Part shown: one piece after another, positions 19,450 to 30,317 of the stretch
Position numbering within the stretch: the stretch's first letter is position 1
How the letters are laid out: every line of letters starts with the position of its first letter
Source: Dactylis glomerata
Taxonomy: Eukaryota > Streptophyta > Magnoliopsida > Poales > Poaceae
DNA length: 64,000 nucleotides
NCBI GenBank assembly: GCA_007115705.1
Contig: QXEO01000549.1
Coordinates: 744,001 to 808,000 of the forward strand
Direction: 5' to 3'
Position numbers and translations under genes: made by a program
The notes under the pieces: model-generated
What the model was told of the DNA's origin: nothing
Seen by the model: the letters and a program-made list of their open reading frames with translations, nothing else
Database searches by the model: none

Positions 19450-21310
19450 TCTCTGATCTGCTGCAACAGATAAATGATAAATAAGCCAACTTAATGATGA
19501 TTGCAAAAAAAAACATATGGTTGATAAAAAAGTAACCAAAGTTAGCTAGGACATGATGACCAACTTAACCATGTTCAGGGGCAATTTAGATAATTACTAG
19601 AATGCAACTAATCATGTTTCATGATTCAACTTAGAACAAGGATGATAGAAAAACATGACCTAGTTTCAGATCATATGAAACTCACTAGGGGGAACTAAAA
19701 CCAGTGAAACTAAAATATTATACAGACAGAGAAGCAACTATGTCACATTCGGTAATCAACTAGACCAAAAGTATGGAAACAACTTTGTTGCATTACGTAC
19801 CCAATTTATACATGCTAAAAAAAATACTGACAGAGATGCAACTATGTTGCATTGGGTAATCAACTATACCACAGAACTGAAACAACTGTGTTGCATTACG
19901 TGCCCAATTTATACATGAAAAATAAAAACCATTCAAAAAAGCCTAGTAGGACATGCTGCCAGATAGCAGACTAAAATTAAGTCCAGCAATAAAACTTTTC
20001 CAGGCTGGCTGAAAAACAAAAAATAGTGGACTTATTGTGCAACTTAAAATGGATACATATTAATAGCCAGACCTAAAACTGCATTTAGTAACCTATAAAA
20101 ATAACTTCATAACTAGTTGATACAAAACATGACAGCATGAAAAATGTTGTACATCTTACAAAAAAGCATGTTCAGTAAACACACAAAACCTCAATGGTGC
20201 TTACTATCTGATGGACATCGTATCCATCACTGACACACACACTCAAAAAACACGAGACATGTGCTAGTTAGCTGGTACATAGATCAGCTAGCAATTGGCA
20301 GCAACATGTGCGTGCTTGCAAACAAGAGCAAACTAACCAACTGCATTTTGCTCACCCACATACTGCAACTGCAAAATGCCGCCATGCCTTAATCCCGTCA
20401 CTGTCCCGCCATTCTGACTCCCAGATGCACTGCGCCTAATCCCATCCATGCTAGGTCACCCAGCTCCGCTTTCCTTCTAGTTCCTCCTCCATCTCCTCGC
20501 AAGGGCGGCGCCCGCCGACCCAGCCCGATCGCGAATCCGCCACCACGGATGGAGGCGGCGATTTGAGGAGCCCTATCTTCATTCATCCGTTGAGGAGACT
20601 TAATGGCACCGTTTAACCAAGCACTCTTGTAGCTTCAGAAACTCCGTGTTCAGATCAGTGAGGCAAGAGACAAATTCATCGTCAGTTACCTCAATGATAT
20701 CCAAAAATACCCTCCATACCATGAAGACAGATTAGTCCTGGCCTCTAAGTGACTCTGTGTGTATGAGTGTGTGTTGTTACAGTATTTCCAGCCAAATCCC
20801 AAGAAGAAAAAAGAGCTAAGAACCAATCCTCTAGAGGACAGTATAGGGGCCGAAATACTTGCTTGAAGGTGAACTTGTGCCTTACCTGCTAAGGGCATGT
20901 ACAATGCCTTGGTGCTAATACAAGCGCTTGTGTAAGCATAGTCAGTTAGTAGCTCTATTTTGTGTTGATTTCTAAAGCGTCCGATGCTTATTTTGGAGTT
21001 GATGCTAGGAAATCCAGACGCAACTGCACAAAAATGGACCCCCCTAGTGCCCATGCCTAAGCGTGTCTTCTCTTACACCTAGGGCAAACATGCATGGGGG
21101 ACATCAAAAACTAGCTCAAGTGTTTGTGTAGAACAAAATCAAGCGCTATGTGAACCATCAGACCCTAAACGTCCCTACCACAGCGAAAAACATGCGAGAA
21201 AAGTACCACACACGTAGGAGGATCTGGGATTCGCGATGGAACATCCATACCTCTGACTGGGATCTCTGACGAGAAGCAGTATGCCCTGCCGAATCTCCCT
21301 CTCCGTCGAC
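19450..21310 (-). other. Leader/5' region of the Ulp1-like gene
   Basis: No protein-coding exon was recognised upstream of the ATG. CAACTT/AACTA words continue to about 20100. At 20400-20590 there is a GC-rich stretch resembling a leader exon. At 20880-21150 there is a block with (T)AAGGGCATGTACAATG that resembles a MITE end, but I could not find a matching opposite end. Confidence 0.4.
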
Positions 21311-21765
21311 GAACAAAGCCGCTGACGATGAGATCGACGCCCCTCTCCCGTACTCCCTCTGCCACCTACGAGCAAACCATCGATGCGTCAGTTCCCTCGC
21401 CATTCTCCAACTCAACTGGTGGGTGCGCTAGACCTCGCGCGACGGCCGAACGAGACCGCCTTCACCGATTAGAAGATCTCGTCGGCGAAATCACCGAACC
21501 CTAGATGGATCGCCGGAGAGGGAGGAGAAATGGGGGACGGGACCAAGACCGAGACGATAAGTGTAGGGGAATGAATCTGGACAAGCCTCCGGATCGTCGG
21601 TGTAAAACAGCACGCTGCCAGGTGGGGTCCGGTCGGGATCAGGTGGAAAGTTGTCGGAACCGGTCGCGGGCGCGCGCGCGGGATCGGGACGTCTCCTTCG
21701 CATCTGACGGTCCACAATAGGATGCTCGGGATGACACATAGCATCCGAGCGTTTTTAGCATGACT
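21311..21765 (-). promoter_or_regulatory. Right-end promoter/leader region of MULE copy A
   Basis: This block is duplicated in direct orientation at 24916-25378 with few differences. On minus it includes GGATCCATCTAGGGTTCGGTG-like and CTCTCCGGCGATCC leader sequence, then ATGGCGAGGGAACTGACG-type coding-like sequence. It therefore looks like the promoter and 5' leader that drive the minus-strand gene. The outer edge carries AGCATCCGAGCGTTTTTAGCATGACT, taken as near the element terminus. A clear long inverted counterpart was not found, so this may be a MULE without long TIRs. Confidence 0.5.
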
Positions 21766-21770
21766 GGCTA

Positions 21771-21897
21771 GCCAGCATCCGGTGCTGGTTAGTCCTGCCT
21801 GGCATCCGGGTGCTGGTTCGGGCGCGCTGGCATCCGGGTGCTGGTTCGGGCGCGCTGGCATCCGGGTGCTGGTTAACGGGCGCGCTGGCATCCGGCA
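21771..21897. repeat. Minisatellite of 28-30 bp (GGCATCCGGGTGCTGGTT)
   Basis: GGCATCCGGGTGCTGGTTCG starts at 21801 and 21829, with variants at 21776 (CAGCATCCGGTGCTGG), 21857 and 21887. Each unit contains an imperfect CCAGCATCC/GGTGCTGG inverted repeat. Confidence 0.8.
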
Positions 21898-21905
21898 GCT
21901 TCAAA

Positions 21906-23507
21906 CGATTTGGCCCAGGTTAACAAAGGACCCGGTCAAAAAGTTGCACCATGACAAAACATCTCACGTGGTCCGCTGGTTCAAAAACAGATCCCAGCCA
22001 AAAGCAAAACCCTGAGACCCCAGCCCACACAGGGACAAAAACTTTCCCCCTGCACTATCTCCCTTGCCGTTCTCCTCTCGCCACCCAATCTTGCTTAACA
22101 AGAAGCTCTTCTTCCTCCTCTATCTATCCATCAGAGATCACCATAGCTTGACACAAAAACTACAAACTTCTATGGATCTAAAGAACACCAAGAACACAGA
22201 AGGCAACAGAAAGTTGTACTGAAGGAGACATCAAAACAGGTTCTCTTCTTGCTTCCCCAGTTATACATCTAGATCTACCCCCGTCCCCCCCCCATACACT
22301 AGCTTCTTACAGATTACCTTTGCTTCCCTTCTCCTAGATCTCCCCATGGAAGAAGCAGAGGAGTAGGAAACCAAGAACAAAAAGGTACACAGTGATAAAG
22401 ATTTCTGTCTTCCTCCTGCAGATCCTTAAGGGTGACCCAAGGTAAACTCATGTGCTCCCCTTGCTTTCTTCCACCACCTTCTCCTAGATCTCCCCTTGAA
22501 TACCAAATTTTTGACAACAGGAAAACTGGAAAATCTACTAGATCAAAGAAGCAGAGGAGTATAAACCCCAAAAAGTAAAGTTGCATAGGAAGAAGATTCT
22601 CTTTATTCCTCCTGCAGATCCTGAAGTGTAAATACAAGGTAAACCTTGAAACTAATCTGCTACCCTTGCTTTCTCCATGACCTCATGATTTCGTGTTAAA
22701 ACTCAACATATTTCATGTAAAACAAAACATGAAAAACCTACTGGGGGCTGATAACCGAGGATAATTTGCTTTCGGAAAACATCCTTTTTGAAACCTGGTT
22801 GTTTTTAGCCCATGAAAAATAACACCTTTTTACTAGAAGAACATGGACAAAAAGAACACACAAAAACTGTGTTCCAACTAACAGTAAGGTGCATTCTATA
22901 CTACTAGTAATTTGCATAGTGTTCCAGGTTAGAAAAAGAGAAGCATACCTGAGATACGAAATCCCATACTACCAACAGATATATGTATATAGGAACAGCA
23001 AAAAAGAAAACCATGCCTAAATATCCCCATAAAAAGTTTCAGCAAACAAAAGTGGACAGAGTAGTTGCAAACGAGTTTTGTGCAAACAAAATGAAATCCA
23101 TGGGTGCTGATTTATGTAGACGCAACTACGGGTTGTCTTATAGAACACCGATAAACGAAACTCCATTCATCTGCATTTTTGTACAGCTGTGCCTTATATG
23201 TGATAGTCGCTGCTCAAGGTCCTCTGTCACCATACATTTGATCCATGTCACCAGATGCAAACTGTAAATATGAAAAAACATGGAAAACACACATCAGCCA
23301 ACAAACAAAATAGATTAAACTTGATATTTTTATGCTGTAAATACTTGAAAACTTTCAGGTATAATTTTGCCATAGTTGGCTGCATCATGTAATTCATTTT
23401 ATGAAAACTGAAAAAAGGAAACTTGCACTGAATTTGTAAAACATATTGCTTTTTTAAACTTGGCAAACTATGTATCCTGCTAATCCTACTTTCCTTCCAT
23501 GATGCAG
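21906..23507 (+). promoter_or_regulatory. Promoter and leader (with 5' intron) of transposase copy B
   Basis: There is a CT-rich leader near 22060-22130. A candidate intron runs from a donor at about 22639 (ATACAAG/GTAAAC) to the acceptor GATGCAG ending at 23507. Two similar blocks around 22300-22410 and 22460-22640 (CCTTCTCCTAGATCTCCCC... then CCTCCTGCAGATCCT) suggest a local duplication. No ORF of interest was seen. Confidence 0.45.
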
Positions 23508-24312
23508 ATGTCAGGTTTGGATCTAAATGCTAGTCCTGGTGAGGATGATTTATTCTACGACATAGAGCCGCAATTCTGCACTCAAGCTGCGCCACCGGAG
23601 ATGGTGGGGAAATCTCCAGACCCAATTGGTCAGTACCAAGAAGAAGCTGTTGGTGTTTCTGATGTACGCAATGGTAGGGGTTTGGGAAACAGTCTTCCCA
23701 CTACTACTATGCCCACAGAAATGACGACTTATCCTGATTTGGATGAAGGCGCTGCTGATGGAGTTGCCAATCAAGAGGAAGTTCTTTCTAGTCCACAGGA
23801 ACCCTTCATTGGGATGCAGTTTGACTCTATTGAAGCAGCAAGAGCACATTATAATGCTTATGCTGCAAAAAAGGGTTTCTCTGTGAAGTCTCATACTTCT
23901 AAAAGAAAGGCACGTACAAATGAGCTTGAGAAGCAGCAGTTTGTGTGCAACAAGTTCCGCAAACCAAAAACAGAGGAGCAGATGCAGAAAGAGAGGATGA
24001 CAGTGCTTGAAGACATTAGCCCTATGCAACTAGATGATGGAGGTGATGGAGAAGAGGCTGGGACACCTTCAAAAAATTCTAGCAGGTTTGCTGTTAGGCG
24101 CAAGAGGGAATCAATTGTACAAACCGGATGCGCAACAAGGATGTTCGTCAAGTTGATTGATTCTAAGTGGGAGATGACCTATTTTATTGCAGAGCATAAC
24201 CATCCCATGGTTGAGAAGCCATCACTGACAAAATACCTGAGATCCCACAGGGGTATCCCAAATGATGAGAGAGAATTCTTGAGATGCCTACACAATTGCA
24301 ATTTAGAAACAG
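23508..24312 (+). pseudogene. Transposase exon 1 with FAR1 DNA-binding domain (copy B)
   Basis: The ATG at 23508 directly follows a GATGCAG acceptor: MSGLDLNASPGEDDLFYDIE. The FAR1/WRKY-GCM1-type domain starts around MQFDSIEAARAHYNAYAAKK. It keeps the first ligand in QQFVCNKFRKPK, then a Cys in TGCATRMFVK and the HNH ligands in YFIAEHNHPMV. An acidic insert (DDGGDGEEAG) lies between. The exon ends at the donor ACAG/GTTTGT (24312), as in copy A, but the intron is cut at 24913 so the catalytic exon is absent. The exon itself has no stop. On its own it would encode a DNA-binding fragment without a nuclease domain. Confidence 0.85.
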
Positions 24313-24913
24313 GTTTGTTGACAAAAAAATCCAGTTTAATTACATGCAAAACTAGTTTAAAAAGCCTCTGGTTGCATACTTTGTTTAAAAATCCTAGTTG
24401 GTTGCTGAAATCTAACTTAGTTGGCTTCTGAACACGGTTAAGTTGGTTTGTGAAATCTAACTAAGTTGGCTTAGCAACTTTCAAATTGAGGACTATTTGT
24501 GTTTTATTTTCTAGTCAGGTTGTTTTTGAATCCAACTAAGTTGGTTTCAGAACACGGTTAAGTTGGTTACTGAATCTAACTAAGTTGGGTACTCTGTCAT
24601 CATTAAGTTGTTCTCATCCATATGCATTAAAGTATACTTGATATCATCATTAAGTTGCTTTTTGTTGTCTATCTAAGTTGCAAACCAGCTCCTTGAAAAA
24701 ACACCTAAGTTGCATCAATCAAACACCTAAGTTAATCAAGCTAAGTTTGCTCAATGAACACGGCTAAGTTGGTCATGAAAAATCCTAGGTAACTCGTCTT
24801 CTTATTAAGTTCCATTTTTCGATGCTTCTTCTTGTTTTTAATCTCACAGTTAATTGCTTTTACTAATCGTCTAAGTTAGCTCCTGAACACTGTTAGAGTT
24901 GGTCACCATAAAA
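24313..24913 (+). repeat. Truncated AAGTTG-rich intron of copy B
   Basis: It is nearly identical to 1840-2440 (constant offset 22473, a handful of substitutions). Similarity ends exactly after CACCATAAAA at 24913. Confidence 0.85.
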
Positions 24914-24915
24914 TG

Positions 24916-25378
24916 GAACAAAGCCGCTGACGACGAGATCGAGGCACCTCTCCCGTACTCCCTCTGCCACCTACGAGCAAACCATCGATGCGCCAGTTCC
25001 CTCGCCGTTCTCCAACTCAACTGGTGGGTGCGCTAGACCTCGCGCGACGGCCGAACGAGACCGCCTTCGCCGATTAGAAGATCTCGCCTGCGAAATCACC
25101 GATCCCTAGCTGGATCGCCGGAGAGGGAGGAGAAATGGGGAACGTGAGACCGAGACGATAAGCGTAGGGGAATGAATCTGGACAAGCCTCCGGATCGTCG
25201 GTGTAAAATAGCACGCTGCCAGGTGGGGTCCGGTCCAGATCAGGTGGAAAGTTGTCGGAACCGGTCGCGGGCGCGCGCGCGGGATCGGGGACGTCTCCTT
25301 CGCATCCGACGGTCCACAATAGGATGCTCGGGATGACACATAGCATCCGAGCGTTTTTTAGCATGACTAAAATAACAA
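24916..25378 (-). repeat. Second copy of the MULE right-end block
   Basis: It is colinear with 21311-21765 (GAACAAAGCCGCTGACG through GCATGACT) with a few substitutions and small indels. It supplies the right end of copy B. Confidence 0.8.
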
Positions 25379-26970
25379 ACTTGACTAGGGAGCACCGACC
25401 GCCCACCAGGTGCACTATACAGATCCGATTAACTAGGGACGCTCGCTGCCCCATATCTGTCCATCGTGATCCTCCCTGGCCCCGAGTTCGCCCCGCCACC
25501 AAGATCCAACTGCCCACCTGAGCGCCTAGGTGAAGGAGAACATGAGCGCCATGAGGTGACCATTGCTGACCCTCAACCAACGCTTCTATCTCGAGGCTAT
25601 CTCGCGACACCCTGTCGCCGACCTCCGTGCCACGCGCGGCCTTCTCGTCACAGGCCCCTAGCTGCTAACTGAGATGGTTCGACTCTTTGGTGTGCTTAGG
25701 CTAATCTGACCAGCATTTTACATGACAGGTTTGCTTCATAACACAGATATAACCTCGGACAACAGCAGAGGATCTGTTGATCCACTGGGTCACCGCAGTT
25801 GCATCAGTTGGGCTTGATTATTTTCTTATCATGCGCGTGGACTCGCGGAGTGCTAGACTTTGAGCGGTCAGAAGCAGTGTTCATTAAGAAGAATAAAATA
25901 GCACGCTAGCAAAAAATGCAGCCTGAAGAACAAGGAGAGTATGCAGTAGGATCTGAGACAAACCAGAACCACGGGACAAAAGACGCTCTTACACGATGAA
26001 GCAGTGCAAGACTCAAGTTTAAACTTCAGTTCCATAATGTATTAAGGTCGTGGCCAGTTTGAAATGCATCTTGATTTCTACAGGGTCGAAAACCACTTCA
26101 AAATTACGAAAGTTTTGTTTGAACGAAGGGCATGTAAATGCAAGTATATATATAGGCACAAGGATATTTGTCCAAAACGTTAGCATAAGAACTTTTCCGG
26201 TAGAAATTCTATCTTCCAAAATTCAAGAATTACTCATACTGTCCGGTCAAATGCATGAAGTTGATAAAAGTGAATTATATCCCCATGAAGGCTGAATTAA
26301 CACTCAACTGTATTGTTCTATTCACCAGTTGTTGTTGTAGCATAATGCATGATAGATGGCCATCCGTATTGAAATATTTGAAACTCTATATTTGTACAGA
26401 GTCAATCAACATTTAAATTCGATTAGAAATGTTAACTTTGCATAAATTTATAAATAATATCTTCAACCCCGGTCATTTGTCTTACAGTATATTACAAAGA
26501 CACACACATTCAATTAGAAAAATCTATGAATCAAGTCTGAGACTTTTTAAGAAAAAGTTAACAATATAGGCACATAGTTATAGATAACTTGGAGGACCAA
26601 GGAATAACTGGTCAACCTAATCAATTAATTAAGGTGCATACATGAGCATGTCGGCGGGATATAAATGACATTAACATGCAGAGGAAACTTAGAATAGACA
26701 TGCATCGAGGAAGGAAACTTATGGTTTAGATAGATCTAATTCTTCGCGAAGAACTTCTCAAATACATATAGATGCAAGGATAAACAAGAAATAAATATGA
26801 AGATTGTCATGATATTGTACATATATCTTTGCATCCGTCATCCGCTTTCATATATGGAGATATCAACAATATAACACACCTACGAATCCAATCAAGGTTC
26901 CTCAGGAATAGGACTACAATTTCATATGTTGTGTAATTTAGAAATATTTGAAACACAGTGATTAGCAAAC
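25379..26970 (+). other. Unassigned DNA, probably Helitron cargo
   Basis: GC-rich gene-like sequence at 25385-25680 is followed by A/T-rich sequence. No protein family was recognised. The stretch ends at a Helitron-type 3' terminus, so it may be captured DNA; the Helitron 5' end was not found. Confidence 0.35.
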
Positions 26971-27002
26971 TAGCCACGCAATTGCGCGGGCAGGCCAGCT
27001 AG
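26971..27002 (+). mobile_element. Helitron 3' terminus (hairpin + CTAG)
   Basis: A hairpin-forming CCACGCAATTGCGCGGG precedes AGGCCAGCTAG and the next base is T. This fits Helitron insertion between A and T with a CTRR end. The adjacent sequence on the right is retrotransposon gag cut inside a conserved run (HPGDHLLFIHEL), so the boundary is supported from both sides. Confidence 0.75.
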
Positions 27003-27200
27003 TTCATGTATAAATAATAAGTGATCACCCGGATGGACAGTTCCATCTCCTGAATAGCAGTTATCCATAATACGCCCAACAATTTTCATAGGTATTTTAA
27101 AAGGATCAATTTCAGCAGGTGGTGGTGGTGGTTGTTCATCCACATGTGCAGCAGTAGTAGAAGTGTTTCCAAATAGGAAACCAAATGGAGAGTTCTCCAT
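27003..27200 (-). pseudogene. gypsy gag, N-terminal fragment
   Basis: The ATG at 27198-27200 (MENSPFGFLFGNTSTTAA) is followed by PPPPPAEIDPFKIPMKIVGR and HPGDHLLFIHEL. The last run is a familiar part of Ty3/gypsy capsid proteins in grasses. The rest is missing because of the Helitron end at 27002. Confidence 0.75.
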
Positions 27201-27292
27201 AGCAGAGTAAAATAAAAATAAAAGACAAAATAAAAACAATACTCACAGTGACGGTTACCTTTACCAATTCCACTCGCCAATAGCACTTCACT

Positions 27293-27309
27293 CCACGGCA
27301 ACGGCGCCA
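27293..27309 (-). other. Primer binding site, tRNA-Asp type
   Basis: The minus strand reads TGGCGCCGTTGCCGTGG, complementary to the 3' end of plant tRNA-Asp apart from one position. It lies 11 bp inside the LTR end at 27321. It sets the orientation of this element as minus. Confidence 0.85.
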
Positions 27310-27320
27310 GAAAATAGTCT

Positions 27321-28496
27321 TGATGACCCACAAGTATAGGGGGTGTATCGTAGTACTTTCGATAAATAAGAGTGTCAAACCCAACGAGGAGCAGAAGGTG
27401 TTGATGAGTGGTTTTGATCAAGGATTCACTGTAAATACTAGCAAACATGTTTTCAGGGGTAATTGGCAATACGAGTAAATAAAGTTCGAGTAAATAAAAG
27501 ACAGTAGTAACAATTGCAACAAGTGGCCCAATCCTTTCTTTAGCAAAGGACAAGCCGGTTGTGTAACTTATAATAACCAAACGTTCTTGAGGACACACGG
27601 GAGTTTCTGTCAAGAGCTTTCGCTTCATAAAGCCAATAGTCTTTATTGGTTTGATAGGTGTTATGGGGTTGAACCTGTGCTAGCGCACTACCCTTACTAG
27701 GATAAATACACACTTGTGATTATACCCTCCTGCAAGCATCCGCAAATACAAGAAAGTAATTAAGATAAATCTAACCACAGTCTTATACTCTAAGATCCTA
27801 CGCTCCCTGGTGCAATGGTTTCCCAACGGAGGTTTAGGTTTCTGTCACTCCAGCAACCCCACAATTGGTATCCAAATACACAATGCATCTCACTAGGCCC
27901 ATAAATGGTGAAGTATCATGTAGTCGATGTTCACATGACACCACTAGTGAAATAGCACCACAACAATATCAAACCATTAAATATTTCTCAACAATAATTC
28001 ACTACTAACATCTTGACTTCTCCCATGTCCTCAAGAACTAAACGAACTACTCACAAGACATCATATGAATCATGATCAGAGGTGAAATAATGGTAAATAA
28101 CAATCTGGACATAAACCTTAATTCAACGGTTCCACTCAACAGCATCAACTACAAGAGTAATCAACACCGGGAAAGTTTCCCCTAAGAATATAACAAGATC
28201 CAACTCAAGATGTTACAGCAGGATGGCGTGGTGATGGTGGAGATGAAGGTGCTGGTGATGGAGATGATGATGATGATGATCCCGATGAAGTCCGGTGCGA
28301 TGGTGATGACGATGGCAACGATCTCTCCTCTCCGGGAAGGAATTTCCCCGACAGATTTCTCCCTGCCGGAGAGCTTTTCTCTCTCTGGTGTTCTCCGCCC
28401 CGCAGAGGCGGCTGTGTCTAACTCTGAGCCCCCCTTGACTTAGGTTTTCGGGGATGATGAAGTACGCGGAGGGGCGAGACCAGAAGTGGGCCAGGG
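27321..28496 (-). repeat. gypsy 5' LTR, inner part
   Basis: It starts TGATGACCCACAAG on + (the LTR end on minus). Together with 40366-40700 it makes an LTR of about 1.5 kb that begins TGATACGTCC on minus. The two pieces are separated only by the 28497-40360 element and its CAGGG duplication. Confidence 0.85.
28492..28496. other. Target site duplication CAGGG (left)
   Basis: CAGGG here and at 40361-40365 flank the element 28497-40360 perfectly. Confidence 0.93.
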
Positions 28497-29156
28497 TGTG
28501 ACGACCTCCAATTTGATAACAAATTCGAAGTGCCCGTTATGTAATCCATCACAATCCCAGAATCATTGTTGTGATTTACATAACGTAGTTGATATCACAG
28601 TCATAGACATTAATAGTAAATAAAAGGGATTACATAGGTGGTCGTGCAGACCAAACCTTACAATACATCAATATGCAGCGGAATAACACTTTGGGTCCAT
28701 ATTGTCAAGCTTCAACCGCACAGGCAGAGCCGACAGTAGGAAACGAGCCTAATTCGCAAAGTCGTCAATGATTCCTTCCTCCTTGATTTCTCTCCTTCAA
28801 GTCTGGCCAAGTTAATAGCCAGGGACAGAGCCGTGAGTACATTGCATGCACTCGCAAACCATCTTATAAATAAATGAATAGAGAATGCATAGTTCATATA
28901 GTGGTCTAAGCTCTAGGTTCATTTGCATAAAGCAAAATTTCCTTTCAAAGATCTTTTATCTAAAATGGTAAGAAAAACATTTAGCTCTTTATAAATCTCT
29001 AGATGGAGTCCCCCAAATGTCAATTCTTTTGTTCACCAAGTCACCTTCATGGTCATCAAAATTCATTGTCAAGTCACCTTTCTCAAATCATTTTCAAAGT
29101 AAAACTTGATAACGGCCAAGCAGCGCCAATCCAACCGTCCATGACCGCGGACGCGG

Positions 29157-29185
29157 CTATTCGAATAGTTTTACACTCTGCAGAG
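29157..29185 (-). promoter_or_regulatory. Palindrome pair in LTR (3' copy)
   Basis: CTATTCGAATAG at 29157-29168 and CTCTGCAGAG at 29176-29185 are perfect palindromes seven bases apart. The same layout is found in two other LTR families in this window. It lies downstream of the LTR TATA box, so it would be in the RNA. Confidence 0.7.
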
Positions 29186-30089
29186 GTTGTACACTTTACC
29201 CACACCATCCGACTACTCATCGTGTGGGCAACTTCCCCGCATAACGACATATGCCACGACAAGCAGCCGACCATTAATGTTTCACCTGCCCGCCTTAGCA
29301 TAAACACTACCGCCTAGAGATGTACCCCTCAACACCGGAGTCCAAGAAGCTGTCCAGAGTGTGCAAAGTTCCCAGCCGCTTGACCCACCGGAATGCCACT
29401 AACCGAGGTAGGGTCCCACACCCGGTAGTCCATTTTCAATGAGGGCTCTTCGGCTTGTACCCCAACCACCTAAAAAGGAGGACAAGGCGAACCTAGGCCG
29501 TAGCCATAGGGTGCCCTGGAAGAGGAGTCCCTGGTCGGACTTCCATTTACATTTTATAGGGTCTACACTAAGGAGACACAAGTACTCCACTAAGCCCTGT
29601 CCCATACCAGGATAATGTGGTCGCACTGTATGATTGGTCCAGTGGTACTTCACTCATTTATCATTTTTGTCAAACCTTCATGTCACCTTCACCATGTCAC
29701 CATTTTGTAAATAGTTTTCAAAGTCACCCTTGGGAAGGTTGCCCATCTCCAAGGTTTGTATTTTAAAAAAATCATCCTTGGGCAAGGTTGCCCCTTTCCA
29801 AGGTTTTCATTTCAAAATCTTCATGATCTCCATTGGGGTTCCCACCTAGTCATTTTCCATGAATGCCTTCAGCTCAAGCATGATCCTCATGAGGGCACAA
29901 GGATCTAGGTAGGTATATTGGATAGACTTAGCTTGATGCGCTACTTAGCATCCACTAAGGAAAGGGTTTCTCAAAGGTAGGCTAGGTTTGATGCTCTTGA
30001 TGTCATCCACAAAAAGAGTTGGATGCACTTGTCAAGAAAGACATCACTACTTATTTGCAACTTGGTAACAATCATTTTAGCATGTATTT

Positions 30090-30317
30090 TTATTTAAAAG
30101 CAAGTAAACATGCATTATAAAACTGGGTAATGGTATGATCAAAAGATGGCTTGCCTGGCTTGGCAATGTCATAGGCTTCTTCATCTTCATCTCGGGTTGT
30201 GTAGTCTCCATCACCATTGCTTGGTTGACTTCGGGATCCATTCTCCTTACTCTCGTTGTCGTCTAATCGTTGGAAAGCAGATAAGCATACAATCACCACA
30301 CAATTCACAAACAACAT
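30090..30317 (-). other. Short acidic ORF within LTR leader
   Basis: The sense-strand reading FQRLDDNESKENGSRSQPSN, DEDEEAYDIAKPGKPSFD lies about 1.4 kb downstream of the TATA box. A diverged counterpart with acidic residues followed by GKPSFD is present in the related LTR at 54310-54440. Nucleotide-level conservation of GGCAAG may explain the match, so coding is uncertain. Confidence 0.4.

Larger units (their letters stand above)
21766..25378 (+). mobile_element. MULE copy B, internally deleted
   Basis: The order is a GC-rich tandem repeat, a promoter/leader region, the first transposase exon, and part of the first intron up to 24913. An abrupt switch then leads to the right-end block (24916-25378). 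Left parts joined directly to the right end, with about 18 kb of interior missing relative to copy A, fit an internal deletion derivative. Exact termini and a 9-bp target duplication could not be fixed by eye. Confidence 0.6.

Noticed and set aside
20880..21100. Harbinger/Tourist-type MITE starting AAGGGCATGTACAATG
   Set aside because: No inverted counterpart or TAA duplication could be found on the other side.
22895..22920. Helitron 5' end (TCTATACTACTAG)
   Set aside because: The base before TC is T rather than A and no matching 3' end in the right relation was found.
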